64,000 nucleotides of DNA from Halieaceae bacterium UBA5044 (lineage in GTDB: Bacteria; Pseudomonadota; Gammaproteobacteria; Pseudomonadales; Halieaceae): assembly GCA_002416125.1 (NCBI GenBank), contig DIBU01000008.1, positions 124,001 to 188,000 of the forward strand, in the 5' to 3' direction. The notes under the pieces are model-generated. The model was not told the DNA's origin. It saw only the letters and a list, made by a program, of their open reading frames with translations, and did not search any database. Below are positions 24,269 to 32,806 of the stretch, piece after piece. The position numbers were made by a program, and so were the translations under genes. How positions within the stretch are numbered: the stretch's first letter is position 1; the number at the start of each line of letters is the position of its first letter.

Positions 24269-25789
24269 TCACGCCGGCCACATGTCCTCACCCCGCGCCC
24301 AGGTGGCGTGGAAGCCGTAAGGCACCCGATGCGGCATGCGCACGCGGGCAATGGGGCCGGGCTCGATGTCGCGCGCATCGAACACCAGGCAGTCGGATTG
24401 CCAGGTTGTGCTGTCGGTGACCAGGGTAATGACGTAGCCATCGTCCTCCGCCGTGCCTGCGGTGGCGCCGCGGCGCGGCGCAAACACCGCCTCACTCCCA
24501 AACACGCCCGGGCCGTAGCTCCACTGCCAGCGCTTGCCGGTGTCGTTGTCGTATTTGACCAGGCCGGTAAAGCGCAGGGTGAGGCCGCCCTCATGGTGCA
24601 GCGGAATCCGCTGGTGGTAGGCGAAGCGGCTCTCGCGACCGTGGTAAAGGGGATTGGTCTTGTTGAACTCGGTGTTGAGATCATCGATAGGCCCTTCCCG
24701 CACTTCGCCCGTGCGCAGATTGAAGCGCCAGCGATAGTTGTTGGCCTCCAACCGCATGTAGGCGAGCATCGATGCCAGCTCGCCCTCACCCGGCTTGGTT
24801 TCGGGCATCGGGTTGGTGGAGCGACAGCCATCCATGATCACCCAGTCACCCGCTTCCCAGGCGTTGCTGGTGTGCAGGATATAGCAGGGCTCACACTCGA
24901 ACCAGCGCACCTCATGGCCGGCGCCGTAGCGCGGAATCAGCCCGAAGCGCGTGGGGATATCCCGATGGAAGGTGAGCACCCGGTAGCCGTGCCGGCGCAG
25001 CACGTTCATATCGTGGAAGAACGGCAGGTCGTGCAGGATCGTGTAGTGCGTGGTGAAGCCGATGTCGTGGGGCAGGCGCGGGCCCGGCAGGTCAATGGCG
25101 ACTTCGTGTTTCAGCTTGCCATTGGGGTCGGCCACACCGTAGGTCATGTAAGGCGGCTGATCGCCGTAGTCGAAGAACAGCAGTTCGCCCGTTGCCAGGT
25201 CCACTTTCGAGTGGGCCGACATGCGGCGCTGCGCGCGGCCCTCGAGATCGTAGTAGCCCTTGGTACCGAGGGTGTGTGCATCCAGGCGGTAGGGATGCCC
25301 GGCGTTGTACCAGAGGCTCATCAGGTCGCCGTTGTAGATGAAGATATCGGTGTTCGAGGTGTCCTTGATACCGAAGGGCGACAGCGAGTAGTCGAAGGGC
25401 CCCATCACGCCGGGGGATATGGAGTGGCCATCGGCGCGTTCCCCCTGCAGGGCCAGGGTATCCACGTAGCGGTTGCGATAGGCGGCCTGCCCGTCGCGGA
25501 AGTACACCCCGTGGACCATGCCGTCCCCATCAAAGGGGTGATAGCGGTTCTTCGGCTCGAATACCGGGTTCGGACCATTGCGGAAATACGCCCCCTCCAG
25601 GTCTGCCGGCAATTCGCCTTCCACCGCAAGGCCCGAGACATCAAGCTCATCGGTGGTCGGTGCGTACACGCCGTGCAGGTAGGGGTTGTCGAGCCCGTAA
25701 ATCCAGGACGGCGCATCCGCGAACTGGGTGACGCCCCCGATGCACTGCTCTACTGACGGATATTCGGTGAATTTGCTGAGGCTTTGCAT
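24269..25789 (-). CDS. Carotenoid oxygenase (RPE65/CCD family)
   Basis: A 506-residue non-heme iron dioxygenase. Four iron-ligand histidines can be assigned: MSAHSKVD near residue 193, FTTHYTILHDLPF near 251, CYILHTSNAWE near 303 and GFHATWARG near 496. The family signature DGDGMVHGVYF lies near 84. Members cleave double bonds of carotenoids, apocarotenoids or stilbenes; bacterial relatives include lignostilbene dioxygenases. There is no signal peptide, so it is cytoplasmic. It is divergent from the SDR operon and faces the TonB receptor gene on the same strand, suggesting import and cleavage of a terpenoid or stilbenoid. The exact substrate cannot be read from sequence. Confidence 0.92.
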   Translation of the reverse strand: MQSLSKFTEYPSVEQCIGGVTQFADAPSWIYGLDNPYLHGVYAPTTDELDVSGLAVEGELPADLEGAYFRNGPNPVFEPKNRYHPFDGDGMVHGVYFRDGQAAYRNRYVDTLALQGERADGHSISPGVMGPFDYSLSPFGIKDTSNTDIFIYNGDLMSLWYNAGHPYRLDAHTLGTKGYYDLEGRAQRRMSAHSKVDLATGELLFFDYGDQPPYMTYGVADPNGKLKHEVAIDLPGPRLPHDIGFTTHYTILHDLPFFHDMNVLRRHGYRVLTFHRDIPTRFGLIPRYGAGHEVRWFECEPCYILHTSNAWEAGDWVIMDGCRSTNPMPETKPGEGELASMLAYMRLEANNYRWRFNLRTGEVREGPIDDLNTEFNKTNPLYHGRESRFAYHQRIPLHHEGGLTLRFTGLVKYDNDTGKRWQWSYGPGVFGSEAVFAPRRGATAGTAEDDGYVITLVTDSTTWQSDCLVFDARDIEPGPIARVRMPHRVPYGFHATWARGEDMWPA

Positions 25790-25866
25790 AGGGTTCCCCC
25801 TGACGTCTGGCAGGCGGGATACCCCCGCTGCACGTGGATTTCGATTGATTATAGGTACGAAGTATT

Positions 25867-25880
25867 TTTATGCAAGTTTA
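25867..25880 (+). promoter_or_regulatory. Shared motif in the carotenoid oxygenase/SDR gap
   Basis: TTTATGCAAGTTTA in the divergent gap; the core TATGCAAG is identical to the paaN copy. Confidence 0.4.
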
Positions 25881-25916
25881 AATTCCTGCGCCCTTGCAGC
25901 GCCCCCAACGCTTGGC

Positions 25917-25931
25917 TAGACTAAAAGTCTA
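25917..25931. promoter_or_regulatory. 15-base palindrome before the SDR gene
   Basis: TAGACT-AAA-AGTCTA forms perfect 6-base arms. It is directly followed by the shared motif copy at 25932 and sits about 20 bases before the SDR ATG, an operator-like position. Confidence 0.4.
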
Positions 25932-25949
25932 TTTATAAAAGTAACAAGG
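25932..25949 (+). promoter_or_regulatory. Shared motif overlapping the SDR ribosome binding site
   Basis: TTTATAAAAGTAACAAGG. The terminal AAGG probably also serves as the Shine-Dalgarno sequence for the ATG at 25952, so part of the likeness to other copies may be due to that. Confidence 0.35.
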
Positions 25950-25951
25950 CC

Positions 25952-26857
25952 ATGACATCTAACGCAGCGCCCGGCGGGCAAGCGACACTGGCTGGCAAGG
26001 TGGCCATCGTGACCGGTGCCGGCAAGGGTTTGGGGCGCGCCTATGCGCTGGATCTGGCGCAGCGGGGCGCGCGGGTGGTTGTCAACAATCGGCGCCACCG
26101 CGGCGACAGCGAGCACAGCGCCGACGCCGTGGTGCATGAGATCGCCGCCCGGGGCGGCAGCGCCGTCGCCGATTACAGTGACGCGGCAGACCCGCGCTGT
26201 GGCGAACATCTGCTGGCCACGGCCCTGCAACACTACGGTCGACTGGACATGGTCATCGCCAACGCCGGCGTGTCCGAGGCGTCCTCCTTTCACAAGCAAA
26301 GCCTGGACGAGTTCCGCCGCATCATCGATATCAACCTGATGGGCACCGCCTCGCTGCTGCATCCGACCTTCCGCCATCTGTATCAGCAGCGTGGCGGCGC
26401 CATCGTAGTCAGCAGCTCCGCCGCGGGCCTGCACGGTGAGCACGGTCTGCCCGCGTACTCCGCCTCCAAGGCGGGAGTGATCGGCCTGTGTCGCGCCCTG
26501 GCGCTGGAGGGGGCGCCCCATGGCGTGAGGGTGAACACAATTGCACCCTTCGCCGACACCGCCATGACCCGCAGCAGCCTGCCATCCGAGCTGGCCAGTC
26601 AACTGCCGGCAGAAGCCGTGGCGAAGGTGGTGGCCTGGCTGGCGAGTGATGACTGTACCCTCAACGGGGAGGTTGTGGTCGCGGGCGGTGGCCGCATGGC
26701 TCGGGCACGCAACCTGCTCAGCGCCCCGGCGGCGCCGGACGACACGCCGCAGGCCCTGGCGGCCGCCTGGGCCACACTCACTGCCACACCGCCGGCGCAG
26801 GATTACGACTCCGCCGTCGCCCTGTTTCTCGACTTTGCCGGAGACCTTGCCCGATGA
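25952..26857 (+). CDS. Short-chain dehydrogenase/reductase
   Basis: A 301-residue SDR oxidoreductase. The NAD(P)-binding motif TGAGKGLGRAY lies near residue 21, NAGVSEA near 107, and the catalytic Ser-Tyr-Lys set in SSSAAGLHGEHGLPAYSASK near 151-170. The C-terminal 60 residues beyond the SDR core (ATWATLTATPP region) are an extension of unknown role seen in MFE-type SDR relatives. Its last 4 bases overlap the DUF1295 gene, so the pair is co-translated. It probably oxidises or reduces a hydroxyl/keto group in the same catabolic route as the carotenoid oxygenase and thiolases. Confidence 0.88.
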   Translation: MTSNAAPGGQATLAGKVAIVTGAGKGLGRAYALDLAQRGARVVVNNRRHRGDSEHSADAVVHEIAARGGSAVADYSDAADPRCGEHLLATALQHYGRLDMVIANAGVSEASSFHKQSLDEFRRIIDINLMGTASLLHPTFRHLYQQRGGAIVVSSSAAGLHGEHGLPAYSASKAGVIGLCRALALEGAPHGVRVNTIAPFADTAMTRSSLPSELASQLPAEAVAKVVAWLASDDCTLNGEVVVAGGGRMARARNLLSAPAAPDDTPQALAAAWATLTATPPAQDYDSAVALFLDFAGDLAR

Positions 26858-27645
26858 TGGATTTACTTACCCTGTTCAGCGCGACGGCAGCGGTCGCCCT
26901 GGCCTGCGCGCTGGCGCTGTGGCTGGCCAGCATCCCCCTGCGGGACGTCAGCATTATCGACATGTTCTTCGCCCTGATCATGGTTGCCATCACGCTGACG
27001 GCCTTTACCCTGGCCGCCGAACGACACACCCTGCAATGGCTGTTGCTGGCTATGGTTTCAGTCTGGGCGCTGCGCATCACTGCCTACCTGATCGGGCGCA
27101 ACTGGGGTCACGGTGAAGACCCGCGCTACACCAAACTGCGCAGCTGGGTAAACGACGAACGCGCCTTTCTCTGGCTCAGCCTGCGCCAGGTGTTCCTGCT
27201 GCAAGCCGTTGTGCTCTGGCTCGCCTCGCTGCCGGTGCAGGTGGGCATGCACAGCGGCGGCGCCGCAGGCTGGCTCGCAGTGCTGGGCAGCGTCGTCTGG
27301 CTGGTGGGGCTGGTCACCGAGACCGTGGCCGACGCCCAGTTGAGGCACTTTCGCGCGCAAGCGGAAAACCGCGGCACCGTTCTCTGTACGGGGTTGTGGC
27401 GCTACTCCAGGCACCCCAATTATTTCGGCGAACTCTGCGTGTGGTGGGGCATCTGGCTGGTCGCCTGTGAAGCGCCGCTGGGTTGGCTCACCGTTATCGG
27501 CCCGCTGGCCTACAGCTATCTGGTGGTCAACGTGACCGGGCAGAAAACCCTGGACAAGAAACTGGCACGGGAGAAGCCCGGCTACGCGGAGTACATGGCC
27601 CGCACCAGCGGACTGGTTCCCTGGCCGCCCAAACGGGCCCCGTGA
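26854..27645 (+). CDS. DUF1295 membrane protein, steroid 5-alpha-reductase-like
   Basis: A 263-residue integral membrane protein with about six hydrophobic segments (near residues 5-25, 30-50, 58-78, 100-125, 135-155, 190-215). The C-terminal signature LWRYSRHPNYFGELCVWWG near residue 182 is that of the DUF1295/isoprenylcysteine methyltransferase and steroid 5-alpha-reductase superfamily. The ATG overlaps the SDR stop (ATGATGG). It may be a NAD(P)H-dependent reductase of an enone or double bond, consistent with terpenoid or steroid-like substrates, but family members are poorly characterised. Confidence 0.83.
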   Translation: MMDLLTLFSATAAVALACALALWLASIPLRDVSIIDMFFALIMVAITLTAFTLAAERHTLQWLLLAMVSVWALRITAYLIGRNWGHGEDPRYTKLRSWVNDERAFLWLSLRQVFLLQAVVLWLASLPVQVGMHSGGAAGWLAVLGSVVWLVGLVTETVADAQLRHFRAQAENRGTVLCTGLWRYSRHPNYFGELCVWWGIWLVACEAPLGWLTVIGPLAYSYLVVNVTGQKTLDKKLAREKPGYAEYMARTSGLVPWPPKRAP

Positions 27646-27730
27646 GGGGCGGTTGCAGCACGCGGAGGCCGCGCGTTGGATACCCACATGTCTTGTCCCC
27701 CGGCAGATTCGTGACTACCATGGTGGTCTT

Positions 27731-27748
27731 TTAATACAAGTAACCTCG
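27731..27748 (+). promoter_or_regulatory. Shared motif upstream of the monooxygenase-ligase-thiolase operon
   Basis: TTAATACAAGTAACCTCG. Its first 14 bases match the TonB receptor copy at 13 positions. It lies 11 bases before the ATG at 27759. Confidence 0.45.
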
Positions 27749-27758
27749 GATACGCTCT

Positions 27759-28673
27759 ATGCCCCGCGCTCTCGATCAGCTCAGAATCCCCGTCTTCCAG
27801 GCGCCCATGTTCCTGCAATCCGGCCCGGACATGGTCATTGCCAGCTGCCGCGCCGGTATCGTCGGCAGCTTTCCCTCGGTGAACGCCCGCAGCACGGAAG
27901 AGCTGGAGCGCTGGCTGCAGGAGATCACGGCGGCCACTGGCGGCGAGGATGACGGCCCCTGGGCCATCAACCTGATGATGCACCGCTCCAACACCCGGCG
28001 CTTTGACGACCTGGAACTGGCACTGAAGTACAAGGCACCACTGGTCATTTCCGCACTCGGTAGCCCGCGCGATGCCATCGAAGCGGTGCACAGCTACGGC
28101 GGCAAGATCTTCGCGGATGTGATCGACACCCGCTTCGCCGCCAAGGCAGTAGACGCCGGTGTCGATGGCCTGGTACTGGTAGCCGCCGGCGCAGGCGGCC
28201 ATACCGGGCAGCAGGCGGGCTTCGCCTTTGTCGAGGAGGTGCGCCAGTTCTGGGAGGGGGATATCGTGCTCGGTGGCGGCATCTCCAGCGGACGCGGTGT
28301 GCGCGCCGCACAGGTGCTGGGCGCCAACTACGCCTACATGGGCACGCGGTTTATTGCCACCCAGGAGAGCATGGCGGACCCCGCCTACAAGCAGATGGTG
28401 GTGGACGCCACCGGTGCCGATATCGTCTGCTCCGATGCCCTGACGGGAGTGAAGGCGAACTGGCTGCGCGCCAGTCTGGTCGCTGCAGGCTACGACCCTG
28501 CCAACATGCCTGACGGCGCAAAAATCGATATCGCCGCCTCCACCAGCGATGCCAAGCGCTGGCGGGACGTCTGGTCGGCGGGCCAGGGGGTGGGGGCCAT
28601 CCGTGATATTCTGCCGATTGCCGATCTGGTCAACCGGCTGGACCGGGAATACCGCGCTGCCTGCGAGGGATAA
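27759..28673 (+). CDS. Nitronate monooxygenase/2-nitropropane dioxygenase-family flavoprotein
   Basis: A 304-residue FMN-binding TIM-barrel protein of the NPD family. Recognisable segments are LRIPVFQAPMF at the start, the GAGGHTGQQAGF phosphate-binding loop near residue 146, VLGGGISSGRGVRAAQVLGA near 170 and YMGTRFIATQES near 194. True nitronate monooxygenases, enoyl reductases and FMN oxidoreductases all share this fold. In an operon with an acyl-CoA ligase and two thiolases, it may be an oxidoreductase acting on an acyl-CoA or enone rather than on nitronates. The ligase gene begins 3 bases after its stop. Confidence 0.85.
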   Translation: MPRALDQLRIPVFQAPMFLQSGPDMVIASCRAGIVGSFPSVNARSTEELERWLQEITAATGGEDDGPWAINLMMHRSNTRRFDDLELALKYKAPLVISALGSPRDAIEAVHSYGGKIFADVIDTRFAAKAVDAGVDGLVLVAAGAGGHTGQQAGFAFVEEVRQFWEGDIVLGGGISSGRGVRAAQVLGANYAYMGTRFIATQESMADPAYKQMVVDATGADIVCSDALTGVKANWLRASLVAAGYDPANMPDGAKIDIAASTSDAKRWRDVWSAGQGVGAIRDILPIADLVNRLDREYRAACEG

Positions 28674-28676
28674 CAC

Positions 28677-30356
28677 ATGCAAACCAGTCCACAATCACGC
28701 ATCCGGGCACTGACCGAGGCCGGCTACTGGGGTGACGAGACCCTGCACGACATCCTCGCCGCACAGGCGGCCCGGGTGCCGCAACGCACGGCCCTGATTG
28801 ACCAGCCCAACAAGGCCGAGCTGACCGGGCTGCCGGCCAGACGCCTCTGCTTTGCCGAACTGGAGGCACTCAGCGACCAACTGGCGGCGCAGCTGCTCGC
28901 CCTGGGACTGCGCCAAGACGACCGCATTCTGGTGCAGCTGCCGAACATTGCCGAGCTGGTCATCACCTACTACGCGGCCAGCAAGTTAGGGGTGGTGGTC
29001 TCGCCGCTGCCCATACAGTACGGCGGCCACGAGCTGACTGGTTTTGCCCACAGCCTGCAACCCGCGGCCATCCTCACACTCGGGGAGTTCCGCGATCAGG
29101 ACCTCGCGGCACGCGCACGGGCCGCACTGCCCCAGCTGCCCGTCTGGCGTTTCGGGGCCGAACTCGACCTCGATGGGGCAACGCCCGACGGGGACCTCGC
29201 CGCGTTGCGCGCACACCGCGAACAGCATCCGGCGGACGCCAATGATATCCTCACCGTGGTCTGGACCTCGGGCACCACCGGTACGCCAAAAGGTGTGCCG
29301 CGCTCCCACAACATGTGGCGGGCGATGGCGCGCAACACCATGGCGGCGGGGAACTACCAGCAGGGCGAAACACTGCTGGTACCTTTTCCGCTGGTCAATA
29401 TGGCCGCGCTGGGCGGGTTCCTGTTCCCCGCCATCATCAACGCCTGCCCGCTGGTGCTGCACCAGCCCATGGACCCACCCATGTTCCTGTGCCAGATCCA
29501 GGAGGAACGGGTCAATTTCACCATTGCGCCACCCGCCCTGCTCAACCGCCTCGCGCAGCAACCGGCCCTGTGGCAGCAATGCGATTTCAGTGCGATCCGC
29601 GCCTTCGGCTCGGGCTCAGTGCCACTCTCTCCGGCCATGATCCAGGTTATCGAGGGGGAGTACGGCAAACAGATCATCAACTTCTATGGCTCCAATGAGG
29701 GGATCAGCCTGTTCTCCACGCCGGAAGTGGCCGCCACACCCGAGTACCGGGCCAGCCTGTTCCCGCGTTTCGGCGCCCGCAACATGCCCTGGCAGGGCCA
29801 TTCCCACGAGTCAATCACCACCCGCGTGATCGACCCGGCGTCCGGTGCGGAAATTACCGAACCGGGTGTGCCGGGAGAGCTGTGTATCGGCGGCCCCGCC
29901 GTGTTTGACGGCTACCTGGGGCACAGCGGCGAGGGCGTGTTCACCGAGGATGGCCTGTTTCGCACCGGTGACCTGGTGGAAATTGCCGGCGAGCCCCCCA
30001 ATTACTACCGCATCGTCGGCCGCTGCAAGGACATCATCAACCGCGGCGGCATGAAGATTTCTCCCGCAGAGCTGGATACCTTGCTGGAGGGTTTTCCCGG
30101 GCTCGCCGAGGCTGCGGTCTGCGGTTATCCGGACGCGGACCTGGAAGAAAAAATCTGCGCCTGCATCGTGCCGCTGGAGGGCAGCGACCCGCCGGAACTG
30201 GCAACCCTGTGCAGCTGGCTGCTGGAGAAAGGCGTGGCGAAATTCAAGCTGCCAGAACGGCTGGAAGTCTTCGATGCACTGCCCCGCAATCCGGTCGGCA
30301 AGGTGGTGCGCGGTGAATTGCAGGCACTGGTGGCACAACGAGGAACCCGAGCATGA
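28677..30356 (+). CDS. AMP-dependent acyl-CoA synthetase
   Basis: A 559-residue adenylate-forming ligase. The AMP/P-loop signature VVWTSGTTGTPKGVPRSH lies near residue 195, the YGSNEG adenine motif near 337, the hinge TGDLVEIAG near 430 and the catalytic-lysine region NPVGKVVRGEL near 540. There are no membrane segments. It charges a carboxylic acid with CoA; the chain type (fatty, aromatic or terpenoid acid) is not evident. It overlaps the first thiolase gene by 4 bases in the 27759-32784 operon. The full length and intact motifs indicate activity. Confidence 0.92.
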   Translation: MQTSPQSRIRALTEAGYWGDETLHDILAAQAARVPQRTALIDQPNKAELTGLPARRLCFAELEALSDQLAAQLLALGLRQDDRILVQLPNIAELVITYYAASKLGVVVSPLPIQYGGHELTGFAHSLQPAAILTLGEFRDQDLAARARAALPQLPVWRFGAELDLDGATPDGDLAALRAHREQHPADANDILTVVWTSGTTGTPKGVPRSHNMWRAMARNTMAAGNYQQGETLLVPFPLVNMAALGGFLFPAIINACPLVLHQPMDPPMFLCQIQEERVNFTIAPPALLNRLAQQPALWQQCDFSAIRAFGSGSVPLSPAMIQVIEGEYGKQIINFYGSNEGISLFSTPEVAATPEYRASLFPRFGARNMPWQGHSHESITTRVIDPASGAEITEPGVPGELCIGGPAVFDGYLGHSGEGVFTEDGLFRTGDLVEIAGEPPNYYRIVGRCKDIINRGGMKISPAELDTLLEGFPGLAEAAVCGYPDADLEEKICACIVPLEGSDPPELATLCSWLLEKGVAKFKLPERLEVFDALPRNPVGKVVRGELQALVAQRGTRA

Positions 30357-31585
30357 ACCACGTGTATATTCTGGGCGGCACGCAAACGGATTTCAGCCGC
30401 AACTGGGCCCGTGAAGGCCTGGAGATCTACGACATGTTCGCCGAGGCGCTGGACGGCGCCATCGCGGATGCCGGCATCGAGCCCGCGCAGATCGAAGTGG
30501 GCCATGTGGGTAATTTCGTCGGCGAGCTGTTCACCGGCCAGGGCCTGATCAACGGCTTTTTCGGCCAGCTGCACCCGGAACTGGCGGCCATCCCCACCTC
30601 GCGCCACGAGGCGGCCTGCGCTTCGGGCTCCATCGCCATGCTCAGCGCCATGCGCGATATCGAGGCCGGACACTACGACATCGCCTGTGTGCTGGGCCTG
30701 GAATTCATGCGCAATGTGAACGGCAAGACCGGCGCGGAGTATCTGGGGGCAGCCGCCTGGCAGGGGCACGAGGCCACGGACTGCGACTACCCCTGGCCGC
30801 ACATGTTTGACCGCATCACGCGGGAATACCAGCAGCGCCACGGCATTCGCGGCGAGCATCTGGCGCGCATCGCCGAGATCAACTTCGGCAACGCCAAATC
30901 CAACCCCAATGCCCAGACCCGCGCGTGGCAGTTCCCGCCGGGCTGCTTCAGCGACGACGACGAACTCAACCCGGTCATCGAAGGCCGTGTGCGCAAAATG
31001 GATTGCGGGCAAATTACCGATGGTGCCGCCTGCGTCATTCTCGCCAGTGAGCGCGCCGCGCGCGAGCACGCCGCCAAACGGGGCCTGAAGCTGGCCGACA
31101 TACCGCGCATCAAGGGCTGGGGACACCGCTCCGCGCCCATCCTGCTGGAGCGCAAGCTGCAACTCAGCGCCGGCATGCCGCTGCTGTTCCCCCATGTACA
31201 GACCATGATGGAGGACGCGCTGCGCCGCGCTGGCTTTGCGCAGATCACCGACCTCGATGCCCTGGAGACACACGACTGCTTCTCGGTCACCGAATACATG
31301 GCGATAGACCACAGCGGACTCACCGCCCCGGGGGAAAGCTGGAAGGCCGTGGAAGACGGCCGCATCACCCGCGACGGGAGCTTTCCCATCAACCCCAGTG
31401 GCGGCCTGATCGGCCTCGGCCATCCGGTGGGTGCTACCGGCGTGCGCATGGCGCTGGACTGCGCCCTGCAGGTAAGCGGACGGGCTGGCGGCTACCAACT
31501 GCCGCACGCCGAGAACATGGCCACGTTCAATCTCGGTGGCAGCGCCACCACCTGTGTCAGCCTGATTATTGGAGTGGGGGCATGA
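30353..31585 (+). CDS. SCP2-type thiolase
   Basis: A 410-residue thiolase of the SCP-x/SCP2-type. The acyl-binding Cys lies in TSRHEAACASGS near residue 89, and a conserved Cys/His pair lies in ETHDCFSVTEY near 305. GLGHPVGATG lies near 355, followed by FNLGGSATTCVSLI at the C-terminus. These proteins often work on branched or cyclic side chains such as those of sterols, and partly need a partner. It overlaps both neighbouring genes by 4 bases. Together with the second thiolase it suggests cleavage of two kinds of 3-ketoacyl-CoA or a hetero-oligomer. Confidence 0.9.
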   Translation: MNHVYILGGTQTDFSRNWAREGLEIYDMFAEALDGAIADAGIEPAQIEVGHVGNFVGELFTGQGLINGFFGQLHPELAAIPTSRHEAACASGSIAMLSAMRDIEAGHYDIACVLGLEFMRNVNGKTGAEYLGAAAWQGHEATDCDYPWPHMFDRITREYQQRHGIRGEHLARIAEINFGNAKSNPNAQTRAWQFPPGCFSDDDELNPVIEGRVRKMDCGQITDGAACVILASERAAREHAAKRGLKLADIPRIKGWGHRSAPILLERKLQLSAGMPLLFPHVQTMMEDALRRAGFAQITDLDALETHDCFSVTEYMAIDHSGLTAPGESWKAVEDGRITRDGSFPINPSGGLIGLGHPVGATGVRMALDCALQVSGRAGGYQLPHAENMATFNLGGSATTCVSLIIGVGA

Positions 31586-32784
31586 AAGACGCGCTGATCT
31601 ACGACGCCCTGCGCAGCCCGCGCGGCCGCGCCAAAGAGGGCGCCAGCCTGAACTCGCTCACCCCCCAGGCGCTGCTCAAGCAGCTTTATGCCGCGCTGGT
31701 GTCCCGTACCGGGCTGGCGCCGGGCGAGGTTGCCGATGTCATTCTGGGCTGCGTCACCCAGGCGGGCGAACAGGCCGGCAATATCGCCAAGAACTCCACG
31801 CTGTATGCAGGCTGGCCCGGCTCGGTGCCCGGGCTTACGGTGAACCGGTACTGCTCCTCCGGCATTGACGCCATGGCTCTGGCCGCCCTCAAAGTGGCCG
31901 CCGGGCAGGCCGAAGTCACGGTTGCCGGCGGTGTGGAAATGATGTCGCGTGTGCCCATGCTTTCAGACCAGGCCCGCGTGTTCACCGATCCGCAGTTCGC
32001 CGCCCAGTGCCGCATGCTGATGATGGGTAACGGGGCGGACCTCATTGCCACACTGCACGGTATCAGCCGCGCCGACGCCGACGCTGTCGCCCTTGCCAGT
32101 CAGCAGCGGGCCGCCCGCGCCCGCGAGCAGGGGTGGTTCACCTCCATGGTGCCCATCACACTGGAAGATGGCAGCGTAGTGAGCGCCGACGAATGCATCC
32201 GCGCCTCCACCACGGTGCAGCAGCTGGCGGAGATGCCCGCCGTCTTCGCCAAAGCCGGCGCCGCCGGCGTAGATGCTTTCCAGCTGGCCGGGCACCCGCA
32301 GCTGAGCGCGGTTGAGCATATCCACACCGCCGGCAATTCACCCGCCATGGCCGACGGCGCGGCACTGGTACTGATTGCCGACGAAACCTGGGGGCAACGC
32401 AACGGCCGCCGGCCGCGGGCGCGCATCGTCGCCTCGGTCACTGTCAATGCCGACCCCTTGCAGGTACTCAGCGGCTGTGTAGAGGCCACGCGATCGCTGC
32501 TCGCCCAGCAGGGCCTGAGTGCGGCGGATATCGACCTGTTCGAGATTCACGAGGCGTTTGCTGCAGTCAGCGTGGTTGCGATGCGCGAGCTGGGGATTGC
32601 CGATGACAAACTGAACGTCAACGGCGGCGTGATTGCCCTGGGCCACCCGATGGGTGCCACAGGCGCCATCATGGCGGGCACCCTGCTGGATGAACTGGAG
32701 CGGCGCGACCTGCAGTGGGGCGTGGTGTCCGCCGCCGGGGCAGCGGGCACCGGCAGTGCCCTCCTGCTGCAGCGCCTGCCCTAG
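31582..32784 (+). CDS. Acetyl-CoA acyltransferase-like thiolase lacking the second catalytic Cys
   Basis: A 400-residue thiolase-fold protein. The nucleophilic Cys is present in NRYCSSGIDAM near residue 91, the catalytic His region is EIHEAFAAVSV near 329, and NVNGGVIALGHPMGATG lies near 350. At the C-terminus, where thiolases have the acid/base Cys (CxGGGxGxA), the sequence reads VVSAAGAAGTGSALLL, with Ala at that position. The enzyme may be impaired in thiolysis, use another residue, or serve as partner of the SCP2-type thiolase upstream. It is the last gene of the operon. Family assignment is firm; function is open because of this change. Confidence 0.88.
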   Translation: MKDALIYDALRSPRGRAKEGASLNSLTPQALLKQLYAALVSRTGLAPGEVADVILGCVTQAGEQAGNIAKNSTLYAGWPGSVPGLTVNRYCSSGIDAMALAALKVAAGQAEVTVAGGVEMMSRVPMLSDQARVFTDPQFAAQCRMLMMGNGADLIATLHGISRADADAVALASQQRAARAREQGWFTSMVPITLEDGSVVSADECIRASTTVQQLAEMPAVFAKAGAAGVDAFQLAGHPQLSAVEHIHTAGNSPAMADGAALVLIADETWGQRNGRRPRARIVASVTVNADPLQVLSGCVEATRSLLAQQGLSAADIDLFEIHEAFAAVSVVAMRELGIADDKLNVNGGVIALGHPMGATGAIMAGTLLDELERRDLQWGVVSAAGAAGTGSALLLQRLP

Positions 32785-32806
32785 CCGGCAAGGGCGCGAC
32801 GGCCCA

